From: Roseiarcus sp963820095
GTDB lineage: Bacteria > Pseudomonadota > Alphaproteobacteria > Rhizobiales > Beijerinckiaceae
Length of the DNA stretch: 64,000 bases
Reading direction: 5' to 3'
Assembly (NCBI GenBank): GCA_963820095.1
Contig: CAWFZA010000010.1
Span: 1-64,000 of the forward strand
Of the stretch, positions 1 to 8,608 are shown piece after piece (position 1 is the stretch's first letter; each line of letters starts with the position of its first letter). A model generated the notes under the pieces. That model was not told where the DNA came from and did not search any database. It saw only the letters and a program-made list of their open reading frames with translations. The position numbers were made by a program, and so were the translations under genes.

Positions 1-143
1 GGGCTTGGTCACGACCAGGATAGGATAGGATATCAATCTCGTTTGGGCGCCCCTCGCCATATAAGGGCTGGCGCACATCCGGGCGATGCGGTTAGCTGTC
101 GCCAGCGTTCCCTCCGTTTTCGTCTCTCTCAGGCAGGTTCTCG

Positions 144-932
144 ATGACTTCGGCGCCGGGCGTATCCGATCTTTTGGACCTGAGAGGCAAGGTCGCGCTG
201 GTCACGGGGGCGTCAGCGGGAATCGGAAAAGGCGTCGCGACGCGTCTCTCCGACGCGGGCGCCGCCGTCGCCGTGCACTATCGAGGTGGGAAAGAAGGCG
301 CCGAGGCGCTGGCGTCGGCGCTTCGCGGCATGGGACGCAAGAGCCTTTCCGTCCACGCCGAACTCACCCATCCGCAATCGGCCAAAGCCGCGATCAGGGC
401 TGTAACGGATGAGCTGGGCGATATCGACATTCTCGTCAACAACGCTGCACGGCAGACCCATGCTGGCTTCGACGAGATGAGCGTCGAGGAATGGCGCGCC
501 ATGATGGCGACGAATCTCGACGGCGTGTTCATCGCCACCAAGCTGGTCGTCGAAGACATGATCGCGCGCGGATCGAGCGGCGCGATCGTCAACATTGCTT
601 CAATCGAGGGCCTCCAGCCTGCGCCGACGCACGGACATTACGCCGTCTCGAAGGCAGGCCTCATCATGTTCACTCGCGCAGCCGCGTTGCAGTATGGAAA
701 GCACGGAGTCCGCGTCAACGCCGTGTCCCCTGGAGTCATCCGACGCGACGGCATCGAACAGGCGTGGCCGGATGGCGTAGCGCGCTGGATGAAGGCTGCG
801 CCTCTTGGGCGGATGGGAGAGGACGAGGACGTCGCCGACGCAGTCCTTTTTCTCGCTTCGCAAGCCTCACGCTGGATCACCGGCGCCAATCTCGTGGTGG
901 ACGGCGGCGTGACGTCCACTCCTGCTTTCTGA
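144..932 (+). CDS. SDR-family oxidoreductase
   Basis: A 262-residue classical short-chain dehydrogenase/reductase, the usual length for the family. The N-terminal dinucleotide site TGASAGIGKG (about residues 21-30), the NNAA motif (about 97) and the catalytic Tyr/Lys pair in YAVSK (about 169) are all visible, and the C-terminus ends in the typical VVDGGV segment. It is probably a cytosolic NAD(P)-dependent sugar or alcohol dehydrogenase; the substrate cannot be read from sequence. It is followed 12 bases later by a second SDR, so the two are likely co-transcribed, and the pair converges on the nucleoside operon at 1734-9955. An ATG start with a weak upstream purine stretch was accepted. Confidence 0.9.
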   Translation: MTSAPGVSDLLDLRGKVALVTGASAGIGKGVATRLSDAGAAVAVHYRGGKEGAEALASALRGMGRKSLSVHAELTHPQSAKAAIRAVTDELGDIDILVNNAARQTHAGFDEMSVEEWRAMMATNLDGVFIATKLVVEDMIARGSSGAIVNIASIEGLQPAPTHGHYAVSKAGLIMFTRAAALQYGKHGVRVNAVSPGVIRRDGIEQAWPDGVARWMKAAPLGRMGEDEDVADAVLFLASQASRWITGANLVVDGGVTSTPAF

Positions 933-944
933 AGGGCAATCATC

Positions 945-1730
945 ATGTCGGCGCTGTCGGACAAGGCCCTCGAAGGGCAAGTGGTGGCGGTGACCGGCGC
1001 CGCACGTGGGATCGGCGCAGGCATCGTGGAAGCGGCGCTGGCGGCGGGTGCGCGCGTGGCCCTCATCGATCGCGACGAGGCGACGGCTCGCGAGACGGCC
1101 CGGCGGCTCAATTCCTCCGGGAAACGCGCGCTGGCCCTCGGCGCCGATGTCACCGACCCTGCGTCGCTCGCCCTGGCCGCCGAGGCCGCTGCACAGCTGG
1201 GGGCCATACGCGGCTGGGTGAACAACGCAGGCGTCGTGCAGATGATCGCCGCTAGCGACCTCGCCCCGGAAGCGTGGCGGCGGGAGTTCGAGGTCAACGT
1301 GGGCGGCGTAGTGAACGGCGCGCAGGCCGCGCGGCGGGCCTTCGCGGGCAAAGGCGGCGCGGTGGTCAACATCGCCTCGAACGCCGGCAAAGTCGGATTT
1401 CCCAATATGGCCGCCTACAACGCCTCGAAGGCCGCGGTCATCAACCTGACGCGTTCGCTTGCCCGCGAATGGGCGCCCGAATGCATCAACGTCAATGCGG
1501 TTTGTCCCGGGAGCGTCGCGACCCCGATGCTGCGCGACGTCGCCGACCGGTTGGCGAAGGAGACCGGGCGCACCAGCGACGAACTTTTCGCCGGCATGGT
1601 TCCGGCGCAACTTGGCCGTCACATTGAGCCGATCGAGATCGGCCGCATTGTCGTCTTCCTGCTCACCGACGCGGCGCAGATCATTCGCGGCCAGTCGATC
1701 AATCTTGATGGCGGCGACACGCCTTATTGA
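945..1730 (+). CDS. SDR-family oxidoreductase
   Basis: A second classical SDR of 261 residues with TGAARGIGAG (about 17-26), NNAG (about 91) and YNASK as the Tyr/Lys catalytic pair. The start ATG follows GAAGGGCA at good spacing. It is only moderately similar to the gene before it, so the pair is not a recent tandem duplication and could catalyse successive or opposite redox steps on one substrate (inference). Its stop lies four bases from the stop of the convergent amidohydrolase gene. Substrate unknown; a sugar or polyol is likely given the adjacent nucleoside salvage genes, because ribose released from nucleosides would need further metabolism. Confidence 0.9.
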   Translation: MSALSDKALEGQVVAVTGAARGIGAGIVEAALAAGARVALIDRDEATARETARRLNSSGKRALALGADVTDPASLALAAEAAAQLGAIRGWVNNAGVVQMIAASDLAPEAWRREFEVNVGGVVNGAQAARRAFAGKGGAVVNIASNAGKVGFPNMAAYNASKAAVINLTRSLAREWAPECINVNAVCPGSVATPMLRDVADRLAKETGRTSDELFAGMVPAQLGRHIEPIEIGRIVVFLLTDAAQIIRGQSINLDGGDTPY

Positions 1731-1733
1731 CGA

Positions 1734-3263
1734 TCAAGCCTGGTTGGTCCCCGACCAGTGGGGCATGTCGCCCATATAGCGATTGAGCCCGACGTCGCGT
1801 ATCGTCGCGCGACGGTGGATCTCGATCATGTAGGGCTCAAGCGCGCGGTTGCGCTCCTCGACCTCCCGGTGTTCCCCGAGATAGGCCGGCATGGCGTCCC
1901 TCACTTCGCGCAGGATCTCCCTCTCGTCGACCTGGGTGAGCTCGCCGTCGCGCAGGACGACTGTCCCGTTGACCATGACGAGTTCGAGCGACAAGCCGTT
2001 CTCCGCATAGACGAGATGCTTGCGGATGTCATTCATGGGCGTGAAGGCGAGCGTATCGGTGCGGAGCACGATGAGATCGGCGCGTTTGCCGACCTCCAGC
2101 GATCCTGTCTCCTTCTCCAACATCGCGCTATAGGCGCCACCGAGGGTCGCGGCGCGCAGGATGTCTCTCGCCGTGAGCCAACGCGCAGGATCCGGTCCCG
2201 TTGCGCTATGCAGCAGAGCCGCGACGCGCATGACATCGAAGATGCGCAGAGTGTCGTTGCTCGAAGCGCCGTCCGTCCCGAGAGCAATCGTCACGCCCGC
2301 GTCCATTAGCCGCCGCACCGGCGCTACTCCAGAGCCGAGCTTCAGGTTCGAGACCGCATTGTGGGCAACCGAGCAGCCCGCTTCGCCCATAAGCCGCATA
2401 TCCTCGTCGGAAACCCAGACCGAATGCGCGATGGCGACGTTGCGGGTGAGGATGCGATGATCACTGAGATAGCGAATGAGAGAGACGCCAAACATCTCGG
2501 GCCCAGTGACCGCCTGGGTCTTGGTCTCCAGCACATGCGTATGGAAGGGGACCGCGTGCGTCTTCGCCATCGCCGCGCAAGCCTCGAGGAGGTCCATGGT
2601 GCAGCGTTGAGGCGCCGAGGGTGAAATCATGTAGCGGAGGCGCCCAGCCCGTCCGTGGAAGGTCGAGAAGACCTTTCCGCAATAGTCGGCATAGACCGCT
2701 CCGGTCACCCTCTCGCCGGTGTCGAGCACGCGCTGCAGATCAGGCGGCACGACCTCGCGCGCGAAGGGCAACGCGTCCAGAGGCGCGATGTTGATGATGG
2801 AATTTGAGACGTTGGCCCGAATGCCGGCAGCCTCGTAGGCCGCGAAGACGGCGCCGATCCTTTCCAGCGAGAGCGTTGGCGGATCGAAAAAATCGTCGCA
2901 GATCGTGGTGACGCCGCTCCTCAGCGACTCGATCGCAACCAACATTGACCGGAGATAGATCAGGCGTTCGGGAACTCGAGGGCCCATCAGCAGCGGATAG
3001 GCATAGAGAAGCCAGACCTCGAGCGGCATCCGTTCGTAGCGACCCTTGAAGAACTGCTCGCTCGAATGAAGATGCGCGTTGATGAGGCCGGGCATGACAA
3101 GCCTATCGCGGCCGTCGATGACCTGCGCGCCGTGAATCTCGCCGAGATCGAGGCCGATCGCCGAGATGCGGTCGTCCTCGACCAGAAGGTCCCCCTCGAA
3201 CGGGTCCTCGCGGTGAGGACCGCCCATGGCCAGGATCTGCGCCTTGCGGAAAAGCGTTTTCAT
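1734..3263 (-). CDS. amidohydrolase / nucleoside or SAH deaminase-like protein
   Basis: A 509-residue member of the TRZ/ATZ (cytosine deaminase-like) metal-dependent amidohydrolases. The HLH metal motif (HAHLHSSEQ, about residue 62), the HTHVLE histidine, AHSVWVS and the GTDGASSND aspartate give a complete metal site, and the C-terminus re-forms the small beta domain (GKRADLIVL). Members act as deaminases of guanine, adenosine derivatives or S-adenosylhomocysteine, or as dechlorinases. The start follows GGAGGCGGAGCG. It is the last gene of the operon that begins at deoA, downstream of a nucleoside transporter, so a deaminase acting on an imported base or nucleoside is the best guess. The SAH-hydrolase homologue at 11886 makes SAH or 5'-deoxyadenosine deamination worth considering. 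Confidence 0.85.
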   Translation of the reverse strand: MKTLFRKAQILAMGGPHREDPFEGDLLVEDDRISAIGLDLGEIHGAQVIDGRDRLVMPGLINAHLHSSEQFFKGRYERMPLEVWLLYAYPLLMGPRVPERLIYLRSMLVAIESLRSGVTTICDDFFDPPTLSLERIGAVFAAYEAAGIRANVSNSIINIAPLDALPFAREVVPPDLQRVLDTGERVTGAVYADYCGKVFSTFHGRAGRLRYMISPSAPQRCTMDLLEACAAMAKTHAVPFHTHVLETKTQAVTGPEMFGVSLIRYLSDHRILTRNVAIAHSVWVSDEDMRLMGEAGCSVAHNAVSNLKLGSGVAPVRRLMDAGVTIALGTDGASSNDTLRIFDVMRVAALLHSATGPDPARWLTARDILRAATLGGAYSAMLEKETGSLEVGKRADLIVLRTDTLAFTPMNDIRKHLVYAENGLSLELVMVNGTVVLRDGELTQVDEREILREVRDAMPAYLGEHREVEERNRALEPYMIEIHRRATIRDVGLNRYMGDMPHWSGTNQA

Positions 3264-3276
3264 CGCTCCGCCTCCA

Positions 3277-3702
3277 TCAAGGAAGCTTTCCGGGCGCGCC
3301 GCCGTCGCGCCAGGCGTAGAGTTCCCAGACCTCGTCGTCCGGTCCGGTGAAGTAGCAGCAATAGGCGTTCCACGGATAGTTGCCAGGCGGCGCCTGGAAC
3401 GCCACGCCCTTGGCGGCGAGCTCGATATAGCAGGCGTCGAGCTCCTCGGCCGAAGGGAGCTTCACCGCGATGCAGGCTTTGTGGGCGCCGGGCCCCTTCA
3501 CGTTCGAGATTCCCGTGTTGCGGCTGATGTGATCGATCTCCCACAGCGCGAAGGTCAGCCCCGCTCCACTGAAATCCGCAAACCCCTCCGCGCGGTGCAA
3601 CAGCCGGAAGCCCAGCTTGTCTGCATAGAAGCGGATCGAACGCTCGACATCGGCGCAAAGGATGCAGACGTCACTGATCGCGTGCCGCTGGGCGAAGTCC
3701 AT
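3277..3702 (-). CDS. VOC-family (glyoxalase-fold) protein
   Basis: A small single-domain protein of about 141 residues with the vicinal-oxygen-chelate pattern: an N-terminal beta-alpha module with DVERSIRFYADKLGFRL and a C-terminal module ending in FTGPDDEVWELY, where the glutamate is the usual metal ligand. I chose the ATG at 3702, preceded by GAGGACAG; a TTG at 3714 overlapping the permease stop is an alternative. It sits between the transporter permease and the amidohydrolase in the same operon. The function may be isomerisation or lyase chemistry on a product of salvage; this cannot be settled from sequence. Confidence 0.8.
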   Translation of the reverse strand: MDFAQRHAISDVCILCADVERSIRFYADKLGFRLLHRAEGFADFSGAGLTFALWEIDHISRNTGISNVKGPGAHKACIAVKLPSAEELDACYIELAAKGVAFQAPPGNYPWNAYCCYFTGPDDEVWELYAWRDGGAPGKLP

Positions 3703-3710
3703 CTCTGTCC

Positions 3711-4601
3711 TCAATAGTCGCGCAGCTCACCGAACCCGCTGGTCGTAGCCCCACCACGCAGGCGCGCGCTGATCCATACCCCGACGACGGTCGCAATATA
3801 GGGCAAGGCAAGCAGCAGGTCGTTCGGGACGCGGTTGCCGAACAGAAGCTGTGCGCGGATGCCGAGCGCGCCAACGGTCGAGAAGAAGAGGGCGGCCGCG
3901 GCAGAGGAGAGCGGGTGGCCAGCGCCAAAGATCACCGCGGAGAACGCCATGAACCCGCGCCCGGCGGTCATGCCGTAGGCGAAGATCGTGAGGCTTCCGA
4001 GCGCCAACTCCATGCCGCCGAGCGCGCAAAGAACTCCACCCGCGCAAAGCGCGATCAGACGCATCGTCGATGGATCGACGCCAACGCTGCGGGCCGCGAA
4101 GGGATGCTCGCCGCAAGCCGCGAGTTGGAGGCCGAAGCGGGTGCGCCGCAAGACGATCCAAACGGCGAAGACCACAAAAGGCATAAGCGCCACCAAAATC
4201 GAGAGCACGCCGAAAGCGCCGAACGCCGGCCCGAGCCTCGGGAGACCGTAAGGCGCGTTCACCGTAGCCTGGCTGCCGTAGATCGCCTGGACAGCGAGGT
4301 CGGTCCCGCCCAGGCCGAGCCCGGTCAGCCCGAGTCCGGCTATGATGGGATTGGCGCGGAGCTTCTCCACGACGAACCAGAGAAGGGCTGAGGCAAGCAC
4401 GCAAACGACGACCGCGAGGCCGAACCCGAACAACATCGAACCGGTCTGCACAAAACCGAGCACGGATGCGCAGCATCCGATGATCATCAGACCTTCGAGC
4501 CCGAGGTTCCACACGCCCGCCCGCTGCGCGAGCACGCCCGCCATCGTCACATAGACGAGCGGCGTCCCATATCGAAGCACGCCAACGAGGAAGTCTTCCA
4601 T
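3711..4601 (-). CDS. nucleoside-type ABC transporter permease (second)
   Basis: A 296-residue inner-membrane permease of the BMP/nucleoside class (YufQ-like). The start MEDFLVGVLRYGTPL is followed by the family hallmark GVWNLGLEGLMIIG, with about eight hydrophobic helices to the end. Its ATG overlaps the stop of the first permease by one base (TGATG), so the two are translationally coupled and form the heteromeric channel of the transporter at 3711-8382. The reading frame is open much further upstream, but that part is antisense shadow of the other permease frame; the coupled start is preferred. Confidence 0.88.
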   Translation of the reverse strand: MEDFLVGVLRYGTPLVYVTMAGVLAQRAGVWNLGLEGLMIIGCCASVLGFVQTGSMLFGFGLAVVVCVLASALLWFVVEKLRANPIIAGLGLTGLGLGGTDLAVQAIYGSQATVNAPYGLPRLGPAFGAFGVLSILVALMPFVVFAVWIVLRRTRFGLQLAACGEHPFAARSVGVDPSTMRLIALCAGGVLCALGGMELALGSLTIFAYGMTAGRGFMAFSAVIFGAGHPLSSAAAALFFSTVGALGIRAQLLFGNRVPNDLLLALPYIATVVGVWISARLRGGATTSGFGELRDY

Positions 4602-5647
4602 CACGCGCCTCCACTGGCGCGTCGCCGTGGCAGGATCCACGCCAGCCCGGGCGCGGCCCTGGCGGTGATGAAGAGCGCGATCGCCGCGTTGATGATGTCG
4701 ATCGCGGCGGCCGGAAGGCCGGCCAGCACAGGCAGATAGAGGCTCGCGGCGGCAAGTCCGCCGAAGAAAAGCGAGACGACCGCAGCGCCCGCGACCGAAA
4801 GCCCCGCGACGAGCGCGACCAGGATCGCGGTGAAGCCATGCGTCGGCAGAAATCCGCTGACGAGCCTGCCGTTCGGACCCAGCACCTCGATAACGCCGGC
4901 CAGACCGGCGAGGGCGCCGGAGAGCGCAAAGGCTCCGAGACCCAGTTGCAGCATCCGGGCGCCCTGCCAGACGACCATGGTGGGATTCCGTCCCGCAAGG
5001 CCGGAAAGAACGCCAAAGGCGGTACGATTGACGAGAACCCACGTGAAGACGCCGACCGCGACCGCGATCCCGACGATCGCCGGCGACAGCCCGACCTCGG
5101 AGCTGATCCGGTAGGCCTCGGCGACAGGACGGCTCGCCATCACCTGGCCGGTCCCAGACGGATCCTTCAAGATCCCGCCCGTCACATAGATGAGAATGAG
5201 CGAAGCGATGAAGTTGCCCATCAGCGTCGTGATCACTTCATCGGCGCCCGACACCAGACGCAGGTAGCCGGGCCATGCCGCCCACAGCGCGCCGCACACA
5301 ACCGCGGTAACGAACGCGAGCGGCACAACGAGGGCTGCGGGATAGCCATTGAGGAAGTCAACCACGAAAGTCGCGCCGATCGCCCCCATGTAAAACTGCC
5401 CTTGTGCGCCGACATTGAAATAGCCGCTGCGGAAGGAGACGACCACGCCGCAGCCCGTGATGAACAGAGGCATCGCCCAACGCAGGCTGCCCTGCCAGGC
5501 GTTCGGATTGAGGAACGCGCCGTCGGCGATGCTCTGGAACATCTCGATGGCGGAATAGCCGGCGAGTTGGAAGATGACACCGCACAGGGCGAGAGCGAGA
5601 AGCACGAAGGTGAGCGCTCGGCCGACCGCGGCGAGATTCCCCTGCAT
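4601..5647 (-). CDS. nucleoside-type ABC transporter permease (first)
   Basis: A 348-residue multi-helix permease of the BMP/nucleoside ABC class (YufP-like), with the conserved periplasm-facing stretch SFRSGYFNVGAQGQFYMGA around residue 73 and a further cluster of helices after GADEVITTLMGNF. It is one base past the stop of the ATPase gene and overlaps the next permease, as expected for an operon. In related systems this complex imports purine or pyrimidine nucleosides using the BMP substrate-binding protein encoded upstream. Confidence 0.9.
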   Translation of the reverse strand: MQGNLAAVGRALTFVLLALALCGVIFQLAGYSAIEMFQSIADGAFLNPNAWQGSLRWAMPLFITGCGVVVSFRSGYFNVGAQGQFYMGAIGATFVVDFLNGYPAALVVPLAFVTAVVCGALWAAWPGYLRLVSGADEVITTLMGNFIASLILIYVTGGILKDPSGTGQVMASRPVAEAYRISSEVGLSPAIVGIAVAVGVFTWVLVNRTAFGVLSGLAGRNPTMVVWQGARMLQLGLGAFALSGALAGLAGVIEVLGPNGRLVSGFLPTHGFTAILVALVAGLSVAGAAVVSLFFGGLAAASLYLPVLAGLPAAAIDIINAAIALFITARAAPGLAWILPRRRASGGA

Positions 5648-5648
5648 C

Positions 5649-7214
5649 TCAACGCGCTCCCGTCATGGCCGCTCCCACGTCGCTCAGTCGGAACGGCGGC
5701 CGGAATTCAGCGGCAATCCGGCCCGACAGCATCACGACGAGCCGATCACTGATGTCGAAAAGCTCATCGAGGTCGGAAGAGATCAGCAATACGCCGCATC
5801 CCCGCGCCGTCGCATCGCGCAACGACTTCCACACAAACGCAGTCGCGCCGACGTCGAGGCCACGCGTCGGCTGCGCCGCGATGACGAGCTTCGCGTCGTC
5901 GTCGACCTCCCGGGCGAGGATCAGCTTCTGCGCGTTGCCGCCCGACAGCGAACCGGCCGGCTGGAGAGTCGTGGAGTAGCGGACGTCCCATCGCTTCAGC
6001 GCCCGGTCGCATTCGCCGCGAAACCGCGCCGGCGATATGAGTTTGAGTGGAGAGCCTCGCAGGAGCTGGCGCGCGGACCAGTTCTCCCAGAGCGAACTGG
6101 AGAGGCTCAAGCCTTCGCTGTTGCGTTCGAACGGAATGACCCGCAATCCGCGGGCTCGCCGTTCCCCGGTCGATAGCCCGGCCAGGTCGTGGTCATTCAG
6201 GCGAATGCCGCCGGACTGGATTGCGATGAGCCCGGCGAGCGCGCGCACCAGCGTGCGTTGCCCGTTCCCCTCGACTCCCGCCACGCCGACGATCTCTCCC
6301 GGCGCAATGCCGAGGCTGACCTCGGTGAGCGCTGGCCCCTCCGGGTCCGGTAAGGTGGAGACCCGATCGGCGGCGAGAATGGTCGGCGCCTTGCTGTTGG
6401 CCGTGACGCCCCGCCGGGCTTCGGCTGGGAGATCCGAACCGACAAGCGCCTCTTCATCTCTTACGGTCAGTGTCTTCTCGGCCTCAGCGCCGATGATCGC
6501 CGCAGAAAGCTCGCGCGCGTCCACGGCGTCAGCCGCGATTGGCCCTTCGATCAGCCGCCCTCCGCGCAGCACTGTGACCGTATCGGCGACCGCCAGAACC
6601 TCCCGGATTTTGTGAAGAACGAGCAAGATGGTGACGCCGCTCGCCTTGAGGCCTCTCAGTCGCTGAAAGAGCACTTCGACGCCGCTTGGCGACAAGACTG
6701 CGGTCGGCTCGTCGAGGATGAGAAGCTTCGCATCGGCGACAAGCGCGCGGGCGATCTCAACGCCCTGCTGCGACTCGACGGGCAGATCGCGGATACGGTC
6801 CTTCAGCCTTGTTTGGACGCCAAGATTTTCCAGATGCCGCCTCCAGCGCGCTTCGAGCTCGCGGCGTGTAAAGATCGGGCGGCCCTGCCTGGCGCCGAAC
6901 TCCATCGCCTCGGCGACAGTGAACGAGGGAGGCAAAGCGAAGTTTTGGTGAACGAGCTCCACTCCCGCCGCACGCGATCGATTGACGTGGCCCGTGGCGA
7001 CTTCGCGCTCGTCGATCTCAATGGCGCCCGAAACGGGCTTGACGATCCCGGCGACGACGCGGGCGAAGGTCGTCTTGCCCGCGCCGTTTTGTCCGACCAC
7101 GGCGTGGATGAGCTTTGGCGCAAAGGCGACGCTCACCTCGGTCAGCGCAGCGAAGTCGCCGTAGCGGACCGAAATGCTCGTGCATCTTAGCGCCGGTGGA
7201 GATCCAACGATCAT
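5649..7214 (-). CDS. nucleoside-type ABC transporter ATP-binding protein
   Basis: A 521-residue tandem ABC ATPase of the YufO/RbsA type. The N-terminal domain has a full Walker A (GQNGAGKTT, about residue 40), signature LPVESQQGVEIARAL and Walker B LLILDEPTAVL. The C-terminal domain has a degenerate P-loop (GVEGNGQRT) and signature LSGGNAQKLILAR, the asymmetric arrangement typical of monosaccharide and nucleoside importers. It energises the two permeases that follow. The substrate-binding gene lies 103 bases upstream. Confidence 0.93.
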   Translation of the reverse strand: MIVGSPPALRCTSISVRYGDFAALTEVSVAFAPKLIHAVVGQNGAGKTTFARVVAGIVKPVSGAIEIDEREVATGHVNRSRAAGVELVHQNFALPPSFTVAEAMEFGARQGRPIFTRRELEARWRRHLENLGVQTRLKDRIRDLPVESQQGVEIARALVADAKLLILDEPTAVLSPSGVEVLFQRLRGLKASGVTILLVLHKIREVLAVADTVTVLRGGRLIEGPIAADAVDARELSAAIIGAEAEKTLTVRDEEALVGSDLPAEARRGVTANSKAPTILAADRVSTLPDPEGPALTEVSLGIAPGEIVGVAGVEGNGQRTLVRALAGLIAIQSGGIRLNDHDLAGLSTGERRARGLRVIPFERNSEGLSLSSSLWENWSARQLLRGSPLKLISPARFRGECDRALKRWDVRYSTTLQPAGSLSGGNAQKLILAREVDDDAKLVIAAQPTRGLDVGATAFVWKSLRDATARGCGVLLISSDLDELFDISDRLVVMLSGRIAAEFRPPFRLSDVGAAMTGAR

Positions 7215-7317
7215 ACAGGGCGCCTACGGCTCATCCGTTTTGCGGCGAGGCGCGCGCCGCGCCGCCCCGGTGAGCCTCCCCGCTCGCTCCAACGCCAAGC
7301 CGCTGTAGGGGGCGAGA

Positions 7318-8382
7318 TCAGAGTTGCGTGTTGAATGGCGGCTTCAGCGCACCGGAAATGATGTCCGCTTTAGCCTTTGCGATATCAGGCCAGACCGTCT
7401 TCGCCTTCTCCACCAGGTCTTTCGGCCCCTGCTCCTGCCAAACCGGCGAGAGCACGAAGTCAATCACGCCAGTCCCCAGACCGGTGGCCAGATGCCCGCC
7501 TTTGAAATCGGGGCCGAGCGCCTTCGAGACCTCGTTGTACAGAGATTGACCGAAGTCGAGCTCGACGAGCGCCGCCACCGTCTTAGGGCCAATTTTGTAT
7601 TGCGCCGGCGAGATGGCGCTGACCATGCGGCCATCGCCTTCATTCGCGGCCTGGATGATGCCGGTGTCCGTGGCCGCCGAATCGGTCTGAATGTAGTCCA
7701 CGCCGCTCTGATACATTTGGCTGGCGATCTCATGCCCCTTGGCGGGATCTTGAAACGAACCAGCGAAGGCGGGCGTAAACGAGGCGCTCGGATTGACGGA
7801 GGCGATTGCGGTCTTGAGCGAATTCACGTCGGCGTTCAAAGGCGGCAAACTGACGCCGCCGATGTAGCCGATCTTGCCTGTCTTCGACATCTTGGCGGCG
7901 AAAAGACCGGAGAGATAGCAGCCCAGGTAGTAGTCGTAAGAAACCGTCTCGAAGTTGGGGATTGGCGGCTCGATCGGGTCCGCGAATATCTGGATCCATT
8001 TCGTCTTCGGATATTTCGGGGCAAGCGCCTTCATAGGCTCGGCGACCTCGTTGAAGGTCGCGGCGATGATGGCGGCGTTCGCATCCGCCAAGCTCTTGAA
8101 GATTGTGCCGTAGGTCGCGGCGTCTTGCGCGTAGATGGTGCGGATCGGAAATTTCTTCTCCTGGGAGAGCTTCTTCAGCGCGGCGATCATGGAGTCGATT
8201 GGGCCGTTGTCGCCGGCGGCCTGCGTATGCACGAGCGCGACCAACCCGCCTTCCGCCGCGGCGGCAAGGTCCGGCGCCGCGAAGGCGCCGGCGCCCGCAA
8301 CGGCCGCGCTCGCCGAGGCCTGCAGGAACGACCGGCGGGAAATCTCCTGCGCGCTCACTTCACGATCGGAACTTTTCGGCAT
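7318..8382 (-). CDS. BMP-family ABC transporter substrate-binding protein
   Basis: A 354-residue periplasmic binding protein of the basic membrane protein (PnrA/BmpA) family, which binds nucleosides. The N-terminus carries a twin-arginine-type leader (SRRSFLQAS followed by an alanine-rich hydrophobic stretch and AAAAEGG), not a lipobox, so it should be a soluble periplasmic protein. Recognisable family segments are KIGYIGG and SGVDYIQTDSAATDTGI. I chose the ATG at 8382, which follows GGAGAGGGAGAGCACC, over an upstream in-frame start at 8409. It is first of the four transporter genes and lies 226 bases downstream of deoA. Confidence 0.92.
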   Translation of the reverse strand: MPKSSDREVSAQEISRRSFLQASASAAVAGAGAFAAPDLAAAAEGGLVALVHTQAAGDNGPIDSMIAALKKLSQEKKFPIRTIYAQDAATYGTIFKSLADANAAIIAATFNEVAEPMKALAPKYPKTKWIQIFADPIEPPIPNFETVSYDYYLGCYLSGLFAAKMSKTGKIGYIGGVSLPPLNADVNSLKTAIASVNPSASFTPAFAGSFQDPAKGHEIASQMYQSGVDYIQTDSAATDTGIIQAANEGDGRMVSAISPAQYKIGPKTVAALVELDFGQSLYNEVSKALGPDFKGGHLATGLGTGVIDFVLSPVWQEQGPKDLVEKAKTVWPDIAKAKADIISGALKPPFNTQL

Positions 8383-8608
8383 GGTGCTCTCCCTCTCCTT
8401 CCTGCGCATTCAGGCGCGCAGGAAATTCATGACGTGCAAGGCAAGGCCCAGTGCAGGTTGCCGGGGCGCCCGTCGAAGCCGACGCAATTCTCGTGCCGAA
8501 CGTCGCCGCCGTCAAAGGGGGCCGAGCCGTCGGCGCATCTCGATCCTGCATCGATTTTCCCGATACCTCCCCGGCGTCGTCTTGAGTTCAGCGGAGGAGA
8601 TCGAACCA

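Noticed and set aside
1..143. AGGAT tandem triplication (about 17-33) and a TTGGTC..GACCAG inverted repeat at 5-18, similar to one at 1744-1758
   Set aside because: The second copy is simply the 3' coding end of the amidohydrolase, and the first is at the window edge; too little context to call a flanking repeat.
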